A DNA stretch of 64,000 bases, taken from assembly GCF_949628265.1 (NCBI RefSeq), contig NC_088788.1:26708335-26772334 (forward strand), given 5' to 3'. Below are positions 9,587 through 24,000 of the stretch, in pieces. The stretch is from Cloeon dipterum (Eukaryota > Arthropoda > Insecta > Ephemeroptera > Baetidae). The notes beneath the pieces are model-generated. The model was not told where the DNA came from, did not search any database, and saw nothing but the letters and a program-made list of their open reading frames with translations. The position numbers and the translations under genes are program-made. Each line of letters starts with the position of its first letter. Position 1 is the stretch's first letter.

Positions 9587-12058
9587 ATGTATGAAAAATC
9601 GCTCAGGATCAACTTGTGTGCCATTTTCTTCGCCATATTAACAATTTTTGTGCCGAAAAGCAATCAGCAAACACAAGAGACGGCGTTGTGCAACAAGAAT
9701 TTTGTGAGTACTCTACTTTTAAAATTAAATGAGCCACCAACTATAAATTTTCAATAAAAAGTCTAATTCTGCAACTTTAGAACGAAGATGCTTAGAGTGT
9801 CAGGAGTCAGGATCATTTAGATAATTTTGTGGCCAGCATTATCGCAGATTTGAGGCATTTTTGCACAAATTATTTTTAGCTTTCCCCTGGAATATCTCAT
9901 TTAAAGCTGTAAAATAGTCAATAAAAAAGCAACAATAAATTGATCATCGTCTTCAATATTTTACAACGAGGTGCCCAAGAGCAAAAAATATGACCAGTAG
10001 AAGCCCTTTTTTAATTTTTCTTAATTAATTTGATGTCGGGCAAATAAATAAACTATAATAATAAGTGATATGTTTTTCTGTTCCCCCTGCAGTATGAAAA
10101 TGACAAGTTATAAGTTTTTAGTTAAATTTAATATTCTAGCTGAGCTCATTTTGGTATTATTTAATATTCTGTAATTATTTAAATAGAATTACAATCCAAC
10201 AACCCTTCGATGTGAGGAAGTATCCCAAGAAGGGCGACCGCCTGGATTATTAGAATCCCTCCCAGAGCCCGACGTTCCTATGGGTCCAGCAAACCTTCCA
10301 CCGCTGATCCCGCCGCTGATCCCACCGCTGATTCCACCGCTGATTCCACCGTTGCCCCCATTTACAATGAGGCCTCCGCCAGACAACCCTTCGCCAGCCA
10401 CTTCTGCACCTGAAATACCGGCTCCAACACCTCCACCTCAAGAGTAAGAAATCAAAATATTTTTTCCTTTGGACAGAAAAATTATCAGATATACCTGACA
10501 GAATTTAATATTTATGCAACATTATTAGACCTGCGGCAGAGACTACTACGAAAACTATGACGACAGTTGCAACCCTTGAAGCAACTACAGGTTTGGAATT
10601 TTTATTGTGGAAATTATGTCCCATGTATGAAATGCACGGTCACGTCATTTACAAACAGTTAATGACTTTGTTACCTTGAATATGCCCGTGTTCTGCATAT
10701 GGTTACGTTTTTAATGTTAATTACTGTTTTCACCCATGTATCCATGGCAACTAAAACGACAGTGAATTATTTATTTGATCTTCTGCACCTAAAAAATTAG
10801 ATTATGCATTGTGCGAAGCACACACGCACAACTATAGTTGTATACTTATTGCCAGATTTCTTTTGACACATTTATATATGTTTTTTTATTCTTCTCGTGT
10901 TCACTTTGCAGAATTTTTATGTAGTTTTCAACTATCTAAAAAATATTTATGCCCTTAAATTTGTCATCTCTTTTTTAATTAAGGGTTTTTAATTTATATA
11001 TCTATAATAAGAAATATACTGTGCATGCACAGACATAAAATGTTGCTTTTTTCTACTCGATTGAATGAATTCCAACCTTATAAAATAGCATCAGCTCCTG
11101 CACCCACCGAAGCACCAACTACCGTTGCAACAACGGTACCCGCGACTGCTACTCCTGAGACAACCACCACAGCGACAACGGCTGCGGCTGAGACAACTGC
11201 TACCGCGACCAATACTGCCGCGACCACTGCCGCGGCGGCCACAGAGCCGACAAAGGCCGCAGAGGTGACCAAAGCTACAGAGGCTACCAATGCTCCGGAG
11301 GGTGGTGCGGATGGTGCCGCCGAAGGAGGTGAGGAGGAGGTCGAAGAACTGGTGGAAACAGGCGAGTTGGTGTCCATTTTCTCTGAGGGGGTCTTCGGAC
11401 ACAAACGCCTTGACCCCAGAAATACAATTTGGGGCCCCAAAGCTTCAAGTAGTTATGCAACCCGCTTATCAACCATACCAGTAGTCAGTTTCCGTAGTAC
11501 CGCAAGCCGTAGCAAAGGCATATCCATCACTAGGGACGTAGAAAAAATCGACCCCAAGATGCAAGCAACCCAGTCGATGTCGCCGACCGGCAGATACCGC
11601 TTTCCTCGTCAAGTTAAAGCAGCTGACGCTTTTGAACCTGATGAATCCGCCTTCAGCCCGCCTGCTTTTGTAAATATCACCGCAGTTACCGAAACCCCCA
11701 GCAGCACGTCAGCTTTTCTGACCCAATCGACCTCTTCAGATACGCTGCCGGAGCAGCAGCAGAACGACGTTTTCGACCCTGTCTTTACCACTCCCACCAC
11801 CACCACTGCAACCTCCTCTATAGCTCCCGTTCCGGACTTTTTTGCCCCGGTTGAGACAACGACCCCCACAACCACTACCTCAACCACTACTGTCTCTCCG
11901 CAAACAAGCCCAACTCTCCCTTCGTCAAGCCGACTGCCTCCACTGTCTATGACGGAGCCTGTTCCACCAAACGTCGACGAATACTGCCACGAGTGTGACG
12001 ACTCCCCTCCGCATCTCAGCAATCTCTGCGACTTTAACGATGGAGCTTTTATAAACGC
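9587..12058 (+). other. Signal peptide and Pro/Thr/Ala-rich stalk exons
   Basis: The first exon (39 codons) has a basic start and a hydrophobic core (INLCAIFFAILTIFV), then NQQTQETALCNKNF, which fits a cleaved signal peptide. The second exon contains four to five tandem PPLI-P units from a 12-bp DNA repeat at about 10298-10353. The third and fourth exons are rich in Thr, Ala and Pro (residues about 125-240 and again about 370-440), consistent with dense O-glycosylation. Between them lies an acidic run (GGEEEVEELVETGE) and a basic, less repetitive section containing RYRFPRQVKAADAFEPDESAF. The fourth exon ends with cysteines (YCHECDD) that lead into the next module. Confidence 0.8.
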
Positions 12059-15000
12059 GTGAGTGACCCAATCGCCTGAATTTCATACCAAAATAAAAAA
12101 GTTTCAATTATATTTTCATCGAAATTTCTGTTAAAGCAAAATATATCACACTTTCAAAATATAGACTCATGAATTGATATAAAAAAGCCCAAGGTTCTAA
12201 GCATAAATTTACCATTTCAAATCAGAAACTTCCTATTCAGAAAATAAGTATAAAATTTAAGGGAAAATATACTCAGTTAAATTCAAATTTTAACTCAAGT
12301 TACTCCAGCCCATTGACTAGCATTGTTCTAGCATTCCTAGTTGGTGTCAAGGCAATGAAAGATAAAAATTTGAGCATATCGGGGATCTATTACTGGCTAT
12401 ACCCAATGTCAGAGAAGGCAAAGGTGGTTAATTTAGAGACTCGCTGAGAGATCTCATCACTTGCTAGTTTTTGCACTTTCCCAGCAGCTTATGTAGTCAA
12501 AAAAGTCTGGCGTTTCAATAAAAGTCCTCGGTGCGAGGAGGCAAAAAGATAGCCACATTGGGTTCAAGCTCCTCTGCGGCCAATCTGGCCCCATATGTTA
12601 TCCACTCGGTGGTGTTATTGACGAGAAGTGCTGAGCAGAGGCAAAAAAATAAATTAAAAAATCACTTCGAAACAGAACTACCATTGTTCTATATCTTACT
12701 TTTCTATAATTAAAATTTGAATTTTACGTTGTCTCAGTTGTGGCAAGTGTGTCGAAGGTAAGACAGGCCTGCCAGCCACCCTGGGGCTCAACCTGTGTGG
12801 TCATTGCGCTCAGTCAAGTCCAGCCGACTGCGTGGGCCAATGCTTGGCCACCAACATCACAGTCAGCATGGACAACTGCGGCCACTGTCTGCCGGTGGAC
12901 GGAAACAACCGCGACCGTGAGTGGCAATATTTTCCTTGTCTAAAAATATAACGTTTTTTCGTTCATATGCAGAGTGTGTCAGCATCACGCGGGCGTTGCC
13001 CTCACTGATTGACAGGTGTACCACGAAGCAGCAGAACGTCGTGCTCACTCTCACTGGGGCAGGATTAAATATGCAAAGCCTCGCAGGGGTTGAGTGCTCG
13101 CTGATGCTCGACGGAAAAGAGGTATGAGCTTCCCGTTTAATTGATACGGCGGCGGACGTCCCTAAAGGGGAAGAAGAGCATGATATATTTGTTACGCATT
13201 CATCGAAAAGGAAATGGAGAGAGGCAGTGTTTTTTTATTCCTTTCTGTAGAAATAATATTGAGACGAGATTTTATAAATTGGTACGAGTTTTTGAAAAAT
13301 TTGCCCGATTTCATTCGGACTAGGGGGGGGGGGGGGTTGGTACAATTACAAATTAAAATTCCTGGAACACGAATTGTAATTTTAAACAAAAACTTCCACG
13401 TGTAAAAAGAATTAGATTAATTGAATAATCAGTTTAACGCAGTTGAACCTTAACAATTGATCCCAATTTTTTTAGTCTTCTCAAACTTAATAATATCAGT
13501 AAAGGATAAAAATGTCATATCGAATGTTGGTTTAGAACTTATACTTAACCCAGCAAAACTAATCTCATGAACAAAATTAGACCTCTACAGTGTTCTAAAT
13601 CAGCTTGCTGGCCATTAATAAATGACAGAGTCTCGATCCCCTTTGGAACAAAGCAGAGCTAAAAGAGAAGACGCGCCTTTAATAATGCACGACAGCTAGT
13701 CTGCTGGCGCGTCGCGTCGCAAAAAGGCCTGTTTTTGTGCTCTGCAGGTAAAATAATTGAAGGTTTCGATCGACCGGTTGGTTCGCTTTTGCAGTTAGCC
13801 GCCGACGGGGTGTTGCGAGCTACCCCTCGTGAATCATCGCTCGACGTTGAGACTGGCGTTCCGCAGCGCCAGGGCCGACACAAAATCCACTGCCGCGAGC
13901 CTACCAACGAGCTCGTCACGGCCGCGTTCGTCAACGTGGTTGACAGCTCGACGTTGGCTGTCACCAATGTCCAACCAGCCACGCTCTCTGTTGGCACTGA
14001 AGTCCAGGTCAGAAGACGCTCATTCATTTTAAAATAAACATACCAACAAAGAAAATGTTAGTTATTTTTCGTGGCATGAATAGAGCAGCGACCGCTAAAC
14101 AACAAACGCGTATAGTTTTTACTAAGAGTTTTTGTTTAACTAATTCACATTTTGCCTTCCTCTTAATAGTGAATAGGCTTTTTTCCAATTTCACGCCTGA
14201 TCTTGTCACTTCTAAAAAAGTGCGTATCTTGGAGTCGGCTATACATAAATTTAAAAGAATTCTTGGGAGGTTTTGTAATCTGCTATCCAGTTTTTACGAT
14301 AATAAAATAAATGATTTATAATGATGACTTAAATAATAACGTAAGGGGTTCAATGACCTGATTATATACTTAACTAATTAGTAATAGATTTAAACTGTTT
14401 TAATTTATTAAATAATATCTCGTTGTCGTTGGATGAAAATTAGCATGCATGCCCGACTGAGCTATTATAGTCTGTTTCTGCGGCAGTTAGTTTAAGCTTA
14501 TCCATTCAAACTGCCATTTTAATGCCTCTTTTACTTATTGGTCGTTTGCCTTTGCGAGTTAATAAAGAGGGGACGTGGGCAGTAAAGAGCGCGAATTAAT
14601 TGCGCGAGTAATAAAATTAATTTAACGGCGAATGCAGCGCGTCATTAACCAAAGTTGCTCGTCGTTTGCCTAGCTAAGTGCAACAGTTCCGCGTGCCACC
14701 GCAAATCACCGCCTCCTGTGTGCTCTATGGTCCAGAAAGGGGCTGATAACGATGGTGCCGGCGTTCGCTGCAGAAGGGTCAGTGAAATGCACACGTATCC
14801 AGATGACCGACGCTGGCAGGTTCCAATTGAGGGTCGTCGCCTCTGAGTACGCAGCCATGACGAAGTAATTCTAAAAAAATAGACTAGTTATCTACTTTTG
14901 AGCATTTTACATTTATAAGAAAAAAAATACTGATTTAACCGAGCTATGCTTAGTGATATAAAACTTCTCGATCTGTTTCTCAAGACAAAGCTGTGCTTTG

Positions 15001-18000
15001 GGTGGCGAAGTGGTGGTCCAGGCCAGTGCTCCAATACTAATATCGTCACTTCTGTCACCGGATCTGCGAGCGATTTGGTTCGACTTCGATCAGAGTGTGG
15101 AGGGGCCGACCGAGTGCGACAAGATATTTTCGACACCCTCGCTGAAACTTTTGGGGCAAGGTATGCGTAACATAAACACACGCTCTTCTTGCTATTGTGT
15201 TGGCAGAAAGTTTGAGTCGTCAAAACTTGTCTGTCTGTGCACGTAAAAATGCTTGTCAGCACGTCGACAAAGTTTGGAAAGGTTCACCGGAGCAAAAGCA
15301 AATTCTATTCTACAGGTGTCGTGTGCGAGTTCGCTGGAGCGCGTTTGGTGGCCAAGCTGGGCAAAAAGCCGACGATCCAGTCAGGCGGAAAAGTGCAAAT
15401 CGTCGTGGAGAATGGCATCAGACGGGCTGGCACCGTCGACGCAGACACCGCCCAGACGCTCACCGGTGTTTTCGCTTCTGTCACCCTCCATCCGGCTGCG
15501 GTGAGTGTACAGGAAGGACCGTAGTCAAAGAACGCAGCCCCCAAAAAATTTCTCTCCTGACTGAAATTAAGTCTACCACAATTCACATAGCTATTGGTCT
15601 CTAATGTGCTAGCTTCATCCTCCAGATTTCCATCCCAGCTAGATGTTTTATGTAATTTTTCGGTCGCAGTTTATAAAAATGTTTGCCGTATTTCGCACCA
15701 GCCCGTATTTTGTTGCCCTCGGCAGAGTGCGTTTGAATCGAAACCAATTTTCCAGGTGGCCGTGCCTCGGTATCGAATTATCCCTTCGAATCCCACGTGC
15801 GACACACCTGGAGCCAGCAATTCCGTCGCAGAAATCCGCATCGTGCCGGAGGACGGCCGCGAACTGAACGCCAGCATGAGAGTCTCCTTCAACAAGGGCA
15901 ACGACATTCAGCACCAGAGACGCAATTTGTTTCTTTGGAGGACGATCCGCGAGATGGGAGATCAACTGGTGAGGCAGCAAAAGGAGGGCAGCAGTAACAG
16001 ACTAGTCATCAACTCATCCTTGGTGAGATTAGGAATTAATCGATTTATCTCATCCCTTTCGGGGCAGAGATAAAGTTTGAATGTCGAACTCTTTCAAAGC
16101 TTCTCGTTTCAAAGTTTAAGAAACTTTTTCTTTCCAAGTGTAAATTGAGATCTTCCCTCAGACTCTTTAATTCTGCGTCTGTTTTTGCCTTCCGTTTGAC
16201 AAGCTGGTGCCCAACGTGGAGTATCGAATTACCGTCTGGGCGGCCGACATGATGGGCACGCAAGGCGAGGAGCGTGAAGTTTTGGTCCAGACAGATCAGC
16301 AGTCAGGCAAGCAGCAGCCAACCCAACTAATTATCCTCGGTCCGGAGACGACACGGGTTGATGTCGAGCTGAGGGCAGAGGCTAAACTCGTAACTTGCGA
16401 TCCGAGGGCCGCCCCTCCGGCGAAAATCAAGGTTTTACTCACTTCCAATCCTCCCTTATAACCAAATTCAACTTTGACAAACTGATGCTATATTAAGGCA
16501 TGGAGTTATATTGGTATCTTTACCCTCAACTTTGTTGGCTTCGAAATTATAAATTTGTCCCAAGAGATTGAAAAAAGATTTTACTTAATTTCAATACTTC
16601 TGCTACAAATTTATACCATACAAGTAATGTTATAAGAGACAGTATGTATATTTTTGTAGTTTTTCTGGGGCGTATTGGCCGCTGGTGGACCGCTTCCCAT
16701 TAAAACGTCCCAACAAGGTCGTGTTCTTCGATTGCCTCCGTTTTCCATGAAGGGCGGAGTGCCACATCAGATCTCGTGCTCAGCGTATCTTGAATCCGAT
16801 CTTTCACTACCATTAGCCACGGTAAAATATTCATTAAAACCTCTTAAGCTCTATCTATTATTTAATCAACAAAGTTATTCCTATTTCTGTTCAAAATGAA
16901 ATAAATATGTTTCTGCTTCCACACCAATGTGTTTTTTCGTGAGAATTTAAACAGTGATGACTGGAAAATAAATTAGGGCACTTTGGTGGTGTTGACGACG
17001 TCAGCGGGTGTGGAGGCACGTGTTTCAACCACCGCTGTGAGCATCGGCACGAATCAAGAGCTGATTCTGGACGGCAGCAAATCAGCCGATCTAGACGCGT
17101 ACCCTGGGCCCCTGCAGGTAAGCGGCGAGCAATCCGCTTCACATTTAGGACCGACCGGTTGCATACTCTGGCTCTCCGTTTCAGTTCGCTTGGGAGTGCG
17201 CACGCGAAGGTACAGCCTGCTTGCTTCCAAGGGCGGGACCCACTCTCCTTCGAAATGTTTACAAGATGGAGCTGTCCCGGAGCGTCCTGAGGTTGCCACC
17301 TGGGGCTTTGGCAGTTGGAGAGTGAGACAAAATGCCTCCTAAAATAAAAAGAGAGGAAATCAGATTGCTGCCATAACTGAGAAAATTGCCTTCATTGACT
17401 TTTTGTGTCAAATAATATTTTTTTAAAAATATATATTTTAAAAAAGCAAATAACTCTATTCTATTTATGTTACTTTACTGTTAAGAAATAATTTTTGCAG
17501 CCTGGTAAATGTATTCATTTACTTGGTTTTTCTTGCTTAGTCAAAGTAATACATATATAGTACATAAAATTAAAATAAAAACAGATCTATTTATCAAATC
17601 AATTTACTGAATCTGCTCATAAATATTTTATGCAATGAAGATTGAAAGAGTTAAGTAATTAACATTGTTATCTCTGCGTGTTCTCTTTTCTATTTGGTGG
17701 TTTCAGGCATACATTTACTCTGCGAGTTAGTAGACCTGCAAGTGGCAATACGGCGGCAATCTCGTCCCGCACAGAAGTGAAAGTTCGCGTGCTGCGGGGG
17801 TCTTCGCCATCGATTCGCTTGCTCAAAACGATCCGCCAGCCCGTGGACCCGACCGCAAACACACAGGTACACGCGCTGCTCGAGGGCCTGAGGGGCCGCT
17901 GCTGGGCTAAGTGGCGGTCGGCGGCCAAAGCGGCGGGTGAGGTGCCCCTTGATTTGGACCAATCGCCAACTATGTGGGAAGAGAACTCGGATCGGGAGAG

Positions 18001-21000
18001 CAACAGGTGCTTAAAGCCGCTTGAAGCTCGATGCTCCTCCACATTTGAACTGTTCAGATTAGAGACCTGAGATATTTTCTGTTTTAACTAGAATTAGCAT
18101 TTGATTAAATTAATGCGTTTATTATTTATGTCTTCTAAATTTTGAAATATATAATGTTTAATTTGTTATCTGCTATTGGATTGAAGATTTTAACATCTAG
18201 AACAATTCTGCAAATTTTATTTTGGCTCCTTTTTAGGGTGTATATTTTCAAATAAACCACTCTTCCATCCCGTTTGTTGTTAATAAGAGACTGAAATTCT
18301 ATCTAGAAAGTTTATTTTATCATATAAAATCTCTCTTTGATATGCTTTTGACTTCAAATAAGACTAGATATATCGATGTAGAAATATTAACTAGCTCAGG
18401 GCTCTAAATTCTACAATTCGAATGCAAAATGTTTGATCCGTCAACAGGGAATTTGTGCTCACTTTGGCGGTGGGAAAGCTTACGGCCGGTGCCTATCATC
18501 GCATTGTCCTGGATGCTGCGTGCTCGCAAACGCCAGATAAACCAGCCTTGAATAGGGCTTCGCTGGAATTGGAGTTCAAAGTGGCAACTGTGCCTTCACC
18601 ACCGACCATATCTGTGAGTTTGCTATCTTCTCCCATTAACGCAGACTGGTAATTTGAGAGCCAAACCCACACCAAAAATAGCATAGTTCAGTGTTTCAGG
18701 CTGCCTCATAGATGTATTGTTTATCATTTCTGTAATTAATTTCTACACTGCTTGTGTTTCTAAAGCTAGTACCAAAATAAGGGCATAAAGCCTTCAATTA
18801 TAGATAAAAATATGTTCGTTTGACGATCAAAGGTGCATCCTCTATTTGGAGAAGCGCTGCAAACACTTTTCACGATTTCCGTCGAGACCGAGGGTGCGAC
18901 CACCCTGAGGTCAGGGTCCGAGCAACCTGGCAGGCTGCTCTACGAATTCGGGTGGCGGGAGGCGGGCAAGACGAAGATCCAATCTCTGCAAACCTCCCTC
19001 TACGATCTCTCAGCGCAGACCTTGCTTCATTGTGGTAGGTGCAACAAACCGTGTTTTCCTAACGAGTTAATTTGTGGTTTAGTTAAATATGTAGACCTGC
19101 AATTTTCCTTGGTTGTTGTGCAAAGTTTAGCGATCTAGAACTAGCCGAGTGCAAATTAAAAGGCATGAAATTTCACACTTGCAGAGGGTGGAGCCGGCGA
19201 GTGTTCGGTGGTGCCGGTGGTGAAAGTTTGCGACTCTCAGGCAGTATGCAGCTCGTCTGAGGCGGCGCCCGTACGAGTTTCCAAGCCGACCACAATTTCG
19301 CAATATAATTTAGAGTGAGTACGTGCCAGGCGCTCTGCTAGATTGTGGGAATAATTTACCACTGATTCGCACCGAATAACAATGCTGGGGAGGGAGATCA
19401 TTCAAAGAATGACTATGATGCAAACATGAAGACAGCCTAATTTATCAAATTAAAACAAAAAGGACCATATATTCTTTCAGAGCTTGAGATTCAAAGTTTA
19501 AAATTAAACGCTTCAATATTTGATGCAACCTTTTGAGATGCTGACCTGGCCAGAAAAAATTAATATTATAGTTTATTCATGGCCCCGCCAACAATTAGGT
19601 GAACTCAACGCGCAATTAATCGCTCTAAACTTCTTTGGCAAATTTTCAAACTAGATAATTTTTAACGAAGCATTCAAGTTGGGCCCACTTAAAACAATAA
19701 AACTATATTTACATAGAAATTATAATTTTAAAATGATGGGAGAAAGAATAATTATGGAATCATTGCGTTATTAGTTTCCTTTTTGTATTTCAAAATGACA
19801 AACAATGCTAATTTTTCCTAGAAAAATTGTTTAAAAAATAGTTAAAATTGTTGAAAAAGAAAGAAATACACAGACAGGATAGACATTAAATTTGAAATGA
19901 CTGAATGGCTCTACTCTGCGCGGATTTTGATCGCTGATTCAGAATTCTCTGCAGCTAATACTTTGGTTATGAATTTTGTTTTGGAGGTAAAGTTGATGCT
20001 GATGAGGTTTGCGGGGCCGAAACAGCCGCGGTACAATGCAAGAATGTGTTATTTGATTTTTCCTCTTTAATTTTCACTATTAGCTTACCATTTTGAATTA
20101 ATTTTCCGCGCATAGTAGAGCCATTCAGTCTATTTAAATATTTTTATAAATTATTTTTGAGACTGTACGATTAAAAACATTATTAAAATGTATTTTGTTT
20201 GTTAAATCAGCCTAACTGCGAACAAAATTGAGGAGCTTTTGGATGCACGTCGCGTGGGTTCGGCTTTCACGTGGTCGCGGGGTGCGATTCTGACCGTGAG
20301 GGACGTGCCTGGGACCGAGCAGGCGGCGCACCAGCTCAGCCAAAGGGTGGAAACTTCGTTTGCCAGGACAATAAGCGACATGGAGCGGAGGTGCGTGAGT
20401 TTATAGTGTTTTACTGGCCTGAATTGCGTGTAATCCCTTTTGGCGAGCTGTAATAATTGCATTTTGGGCCTGGTAGGCTGGGGAGTGGAAACGCGAACGC
20501 CATGCTGCAGATGCTGGACGGCGAAAAGTTTTCGCTTCTGCAACACGAGCCGTTACCCTTGTCCACCATCGCCGCTGCCTTGGACGCCTTCAGCGAGAGA
20601 ATAAGCACGGCAATAAATAGCAGAGGTATTAGAGTGCAGCAATTGGCCAGCAGCTGCGCCGGTTTGTGCACTAAAAATTGCACAGTACTCGACGCAAAGT
20701 TTGGCTCGGGCAAAAGTGTGTGTTTGCTTTAATGCTAGTTTCGTGTTGGCCGCTCCTCATAAACAGAGGGATTCAAAAGTAAATTGGAGCTCTATGCTGG
20801 CGCATAGTTTAATAATAGGAAAGTTTGCGCAAAATGCAGCGGAATATGAAGAGCGGAGCTGTTTTAACCGTTTCCAAAAGTTTTATGAACTCAATATAAA
20901 TATGTAATGCAAGTTATGAAATTAACGGGTAAAGCATAAGTTTAATCCACTTTTTGCTTGCCTTACAATACAAATTTTATCCCAGTTTTATGTTTAATTT

Positions 21001-24000
21001 GCAATCGAAAGTAGAGTTTATGCAAAGGTTAATTTTTTTTTCAAAATGATCAACTTAACTCAAATAGTTTGCTGAGTTTTACTTTCCTGCAGCACAGTAG
21101 ATCATGTATCATGTTATATGTATGAATCGTTTTTGTGCGAACGAAAATGATTATTTGAAAAAAAACATCGATTTATTTAACTTACTAACAAAGCTTGGAT
21201 CCTTTTTATTTCCCTGCAAGGAACAAAGAGTCAACAAATAGACAAAATTAAATCTGCTATCGAGCAGTCGTTTGTTTAAAAATATAAACGTTTTATTTGT
21301 TGATATAGAATTTTCATTACAATAAAGTAAACATCCAAAAAAGGATTCTGCTAAGCAGATATTAAATGGAAAAATGTATTTTCTGTCTTTAATATTAACC
21401 TTTATGTCGTAACCTTTTTATAACCAAAATCTCATTTTAATTCACAGCCCCGAAGGTGATTCCCCGGAGATTTATGGCGAGCGTTCCTAGCCCACCGACA
21501 TGGCCCAATCCGCGCCGCAAAAGACAAGAAGAATCTGATGAGCAGAACAATGTCGGCTTGCAAGAGGTATGAGAGTGTGTGGGCTATGCGTGGAGTAAAA
21601 TTTTACGATCTGAGCCGCCACTACATACGCATAGCTTTTGCAACTCTCTAGAAACACGCATAAGTCTTTCAGATCGTTGGCTATAGCTTTCTCAGAAAAG
21701 AAAATTTTGGTCGCGGGGAAGAGTTGACCAAATAATAATTCTTCTTTAACACAGACTTGTTTAATCACCAACAGGACTGTAATACATTCAGTCAATTACA
21801 ATTACAATAATATTTTATCACTAATGGCACTTACCCCAAATTCTTGGGTCCGCGAACTACTAAACGTCCGTTACAATGAACTGCCAAATGAAGAATGATA
21901 CAATTTGAATATTCGCGTTAACAGTCAGAAAACAACAAATGACAATTTGCGATTCTTACACGGCAACAATGAAATAATACAGACCAAATACAACAATCAA
22001 ATCAACAATACGCTATAGTAGTCCCCTCCGTAGGCTGGAGGCCTGAAAGGAACATCCATATCTATCAGGTTGTTTTACTCGGCGGCCGTATCGAGTTGTA
22101 TTTCTTGGTTGCTCGGCTGGCTCGACGCTAAGTGCAGGTTGGGGAGGTGGTTCGGGTGCGTGATCTTCTTGTTCGTCAGGTTCTTGCTCAGGTGGAGGAA
22201 TGATATGTGGACTTGGTGCAAATTGAATCAATTTCGGAGGTGGAGCGATGAGAATGGGTGGCTCCGGCGCCAAGATGAAGGCGGGTTTCAGCCGGTCAAT
22301 CGAAATGGATTTTGGCTTACCCTTAACTTCTAACTCGAAAGTTTTTTCGCCACGCTTGATGACTTTGAAGGGGCCTGTGTACGGCGGCGTCAATGCTGGT
22401 CTTACGGCGTCGGTTCGGATGAAACAATGGCTGGACTTGGCTAGCTCGGGGTGCACGAAAAATGCTCGGCCGCTATGATGCGCAGCTGGTGTTGGGCACA
22501 TTTCCGCTGTATGCGCTTGAAGACTCGTCAGAAAATCTGGGGGTGAAAGAGAGAGCGATGGCGGCGGCACGAAAAATTGTCCTGGAAGGCGTAGTGGTTC
22601 GCCGTAAACTAGTTCGGCTGGGGAACAACCAAGGTCATCTTTCAGGACGGAGCGTAGGCCAAGTAGCACGGTTGACAGAGCTTTCGACCAGGGTGTCTTA
22701 TGGCACATCAGAGCTGATTTCAAAGTGCGATGAAATCTTTCTACCATTCCGTTGCACTGAGGGTGGTACGCATTTGTATGGTTAACTTGAATACCTGCGT
22801 TGCTTGCAAATTGCTTGAACTGGTTTGAAATAAATTGTCTCCCTTGATCGCACACGAGAACTTTTGGAGTACCGAAGCGGGCTATCCAGTTGTCTTTGAA
22901 GGCGCGGATGACATCTTCGGCGGTGATGGATTTCAGGGGAACGACTTCAGGCCATCGAGTGTAGCGGTCCACCATGGTTAGGCAGTACCTAAACTCTTCT
23001 GATATCGGAAGCGGACCAATAAGGTCGATGTGTATCACAGAATATCGTTCAGTTGGCGTCTTGAAGTGCTTAAGAGGAGCTTGCGTGTGTCTGGTTACCT
23101 TCGAGCGCTGACACTCGAGACATGCTCGAGCCCAAGTGTAACAATCTTTTCGCATCGATGGCCAAACGTATTTTGCAGACACCATTTTTGACGTTGACTT
23201 TGCGCCAGGGTGAGCCAGATTGTGAATGGTGTCAAAGGCAGGGCGGCGAAATTGCTTTGGAAGGAAAGGGCGCGCTTCTGAGGTTGTCGTGTCGCACCAT
23301 AGCTGATACTTGCTGCCGGACACGGGAAACGGTTTAAGATTCAGACAGCTGGAAGGCGAGCGGTATTTTTTTATGTCTTCGTCATCCAGCTGCGCCTTGG
23401 CCACGTTTTCAGACGTCAATTCCAGGATTTCGACGGCTTCAATTCAAGACAGCGCGTCCGCCACCACATTTGCTTGTCCGGGAACGTACTTGAATGCGGA
23501 CGTCAATGGTTCCTGGTCGGTATACACCTTAAACTGCCGGCCCTCAAGGAGATATCGAAATTTCTTTACTCCACTGTGGATAGCGAGCAGTTCGCGGTCA
23601 TAGGTTGAGTAGTTCTTTTCAGCCGGAGTCAATTTCCTGCTGTAAAAGCTGAGCGGTTGCCACTGGTCATCGACGAGCTGCTGGACGACGGCGCCGATCG
23701 CAAAGTCCGACGCGTCGGTCACAAGAGCAAGCGGTGCACCATCGAGTGGATGAGCAAGCACTGTCGCCTTTGCCAGGGCTTCTTTTGTCTTCTCAAATGC
23801 TTCTTGTGCCTCATTTGTCCAATTTAGTGGGCGCTTTTTGGGGAGCCTCGGGCCCGCTAAGAGCGCATGCAGTGGAGATAGAAGGTGGGCTACTCGTGGA
23901 ATAAACCTATGGTAATAATTGAGCAGGCCAAGGTATCGGGACAGTTGGTCGGTCGTTTTGGGCAGGGGAAACTCGGAAATCGCGGCTACTCGATCAGGCA

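Noticed and set aside
11078..11440. Long open frames on the minus strand opposite the Thr/Ala-rich REJ-gene exon
   Set aside because: They are antisense shadows of the ACN/GCN-rich coding repeat; the Val/Gly-rich peptides have no splice logic.
13741..13794. Starting the REJ-gene exon at the CTGCAG acceptor at 13747
   Set aside because: Phase 0 entry there meets TAA after two codons; the acceptor at 13794 keeps the frame.
14674..14864. tRNA or small RNA genes anywhere in the window
   Set aside because: I looked for B-box-like GGTTCGANTCC words and paired A-boxes and found none convincing; no rRNA-like blocks or CRISPR-type regular repeats are present.
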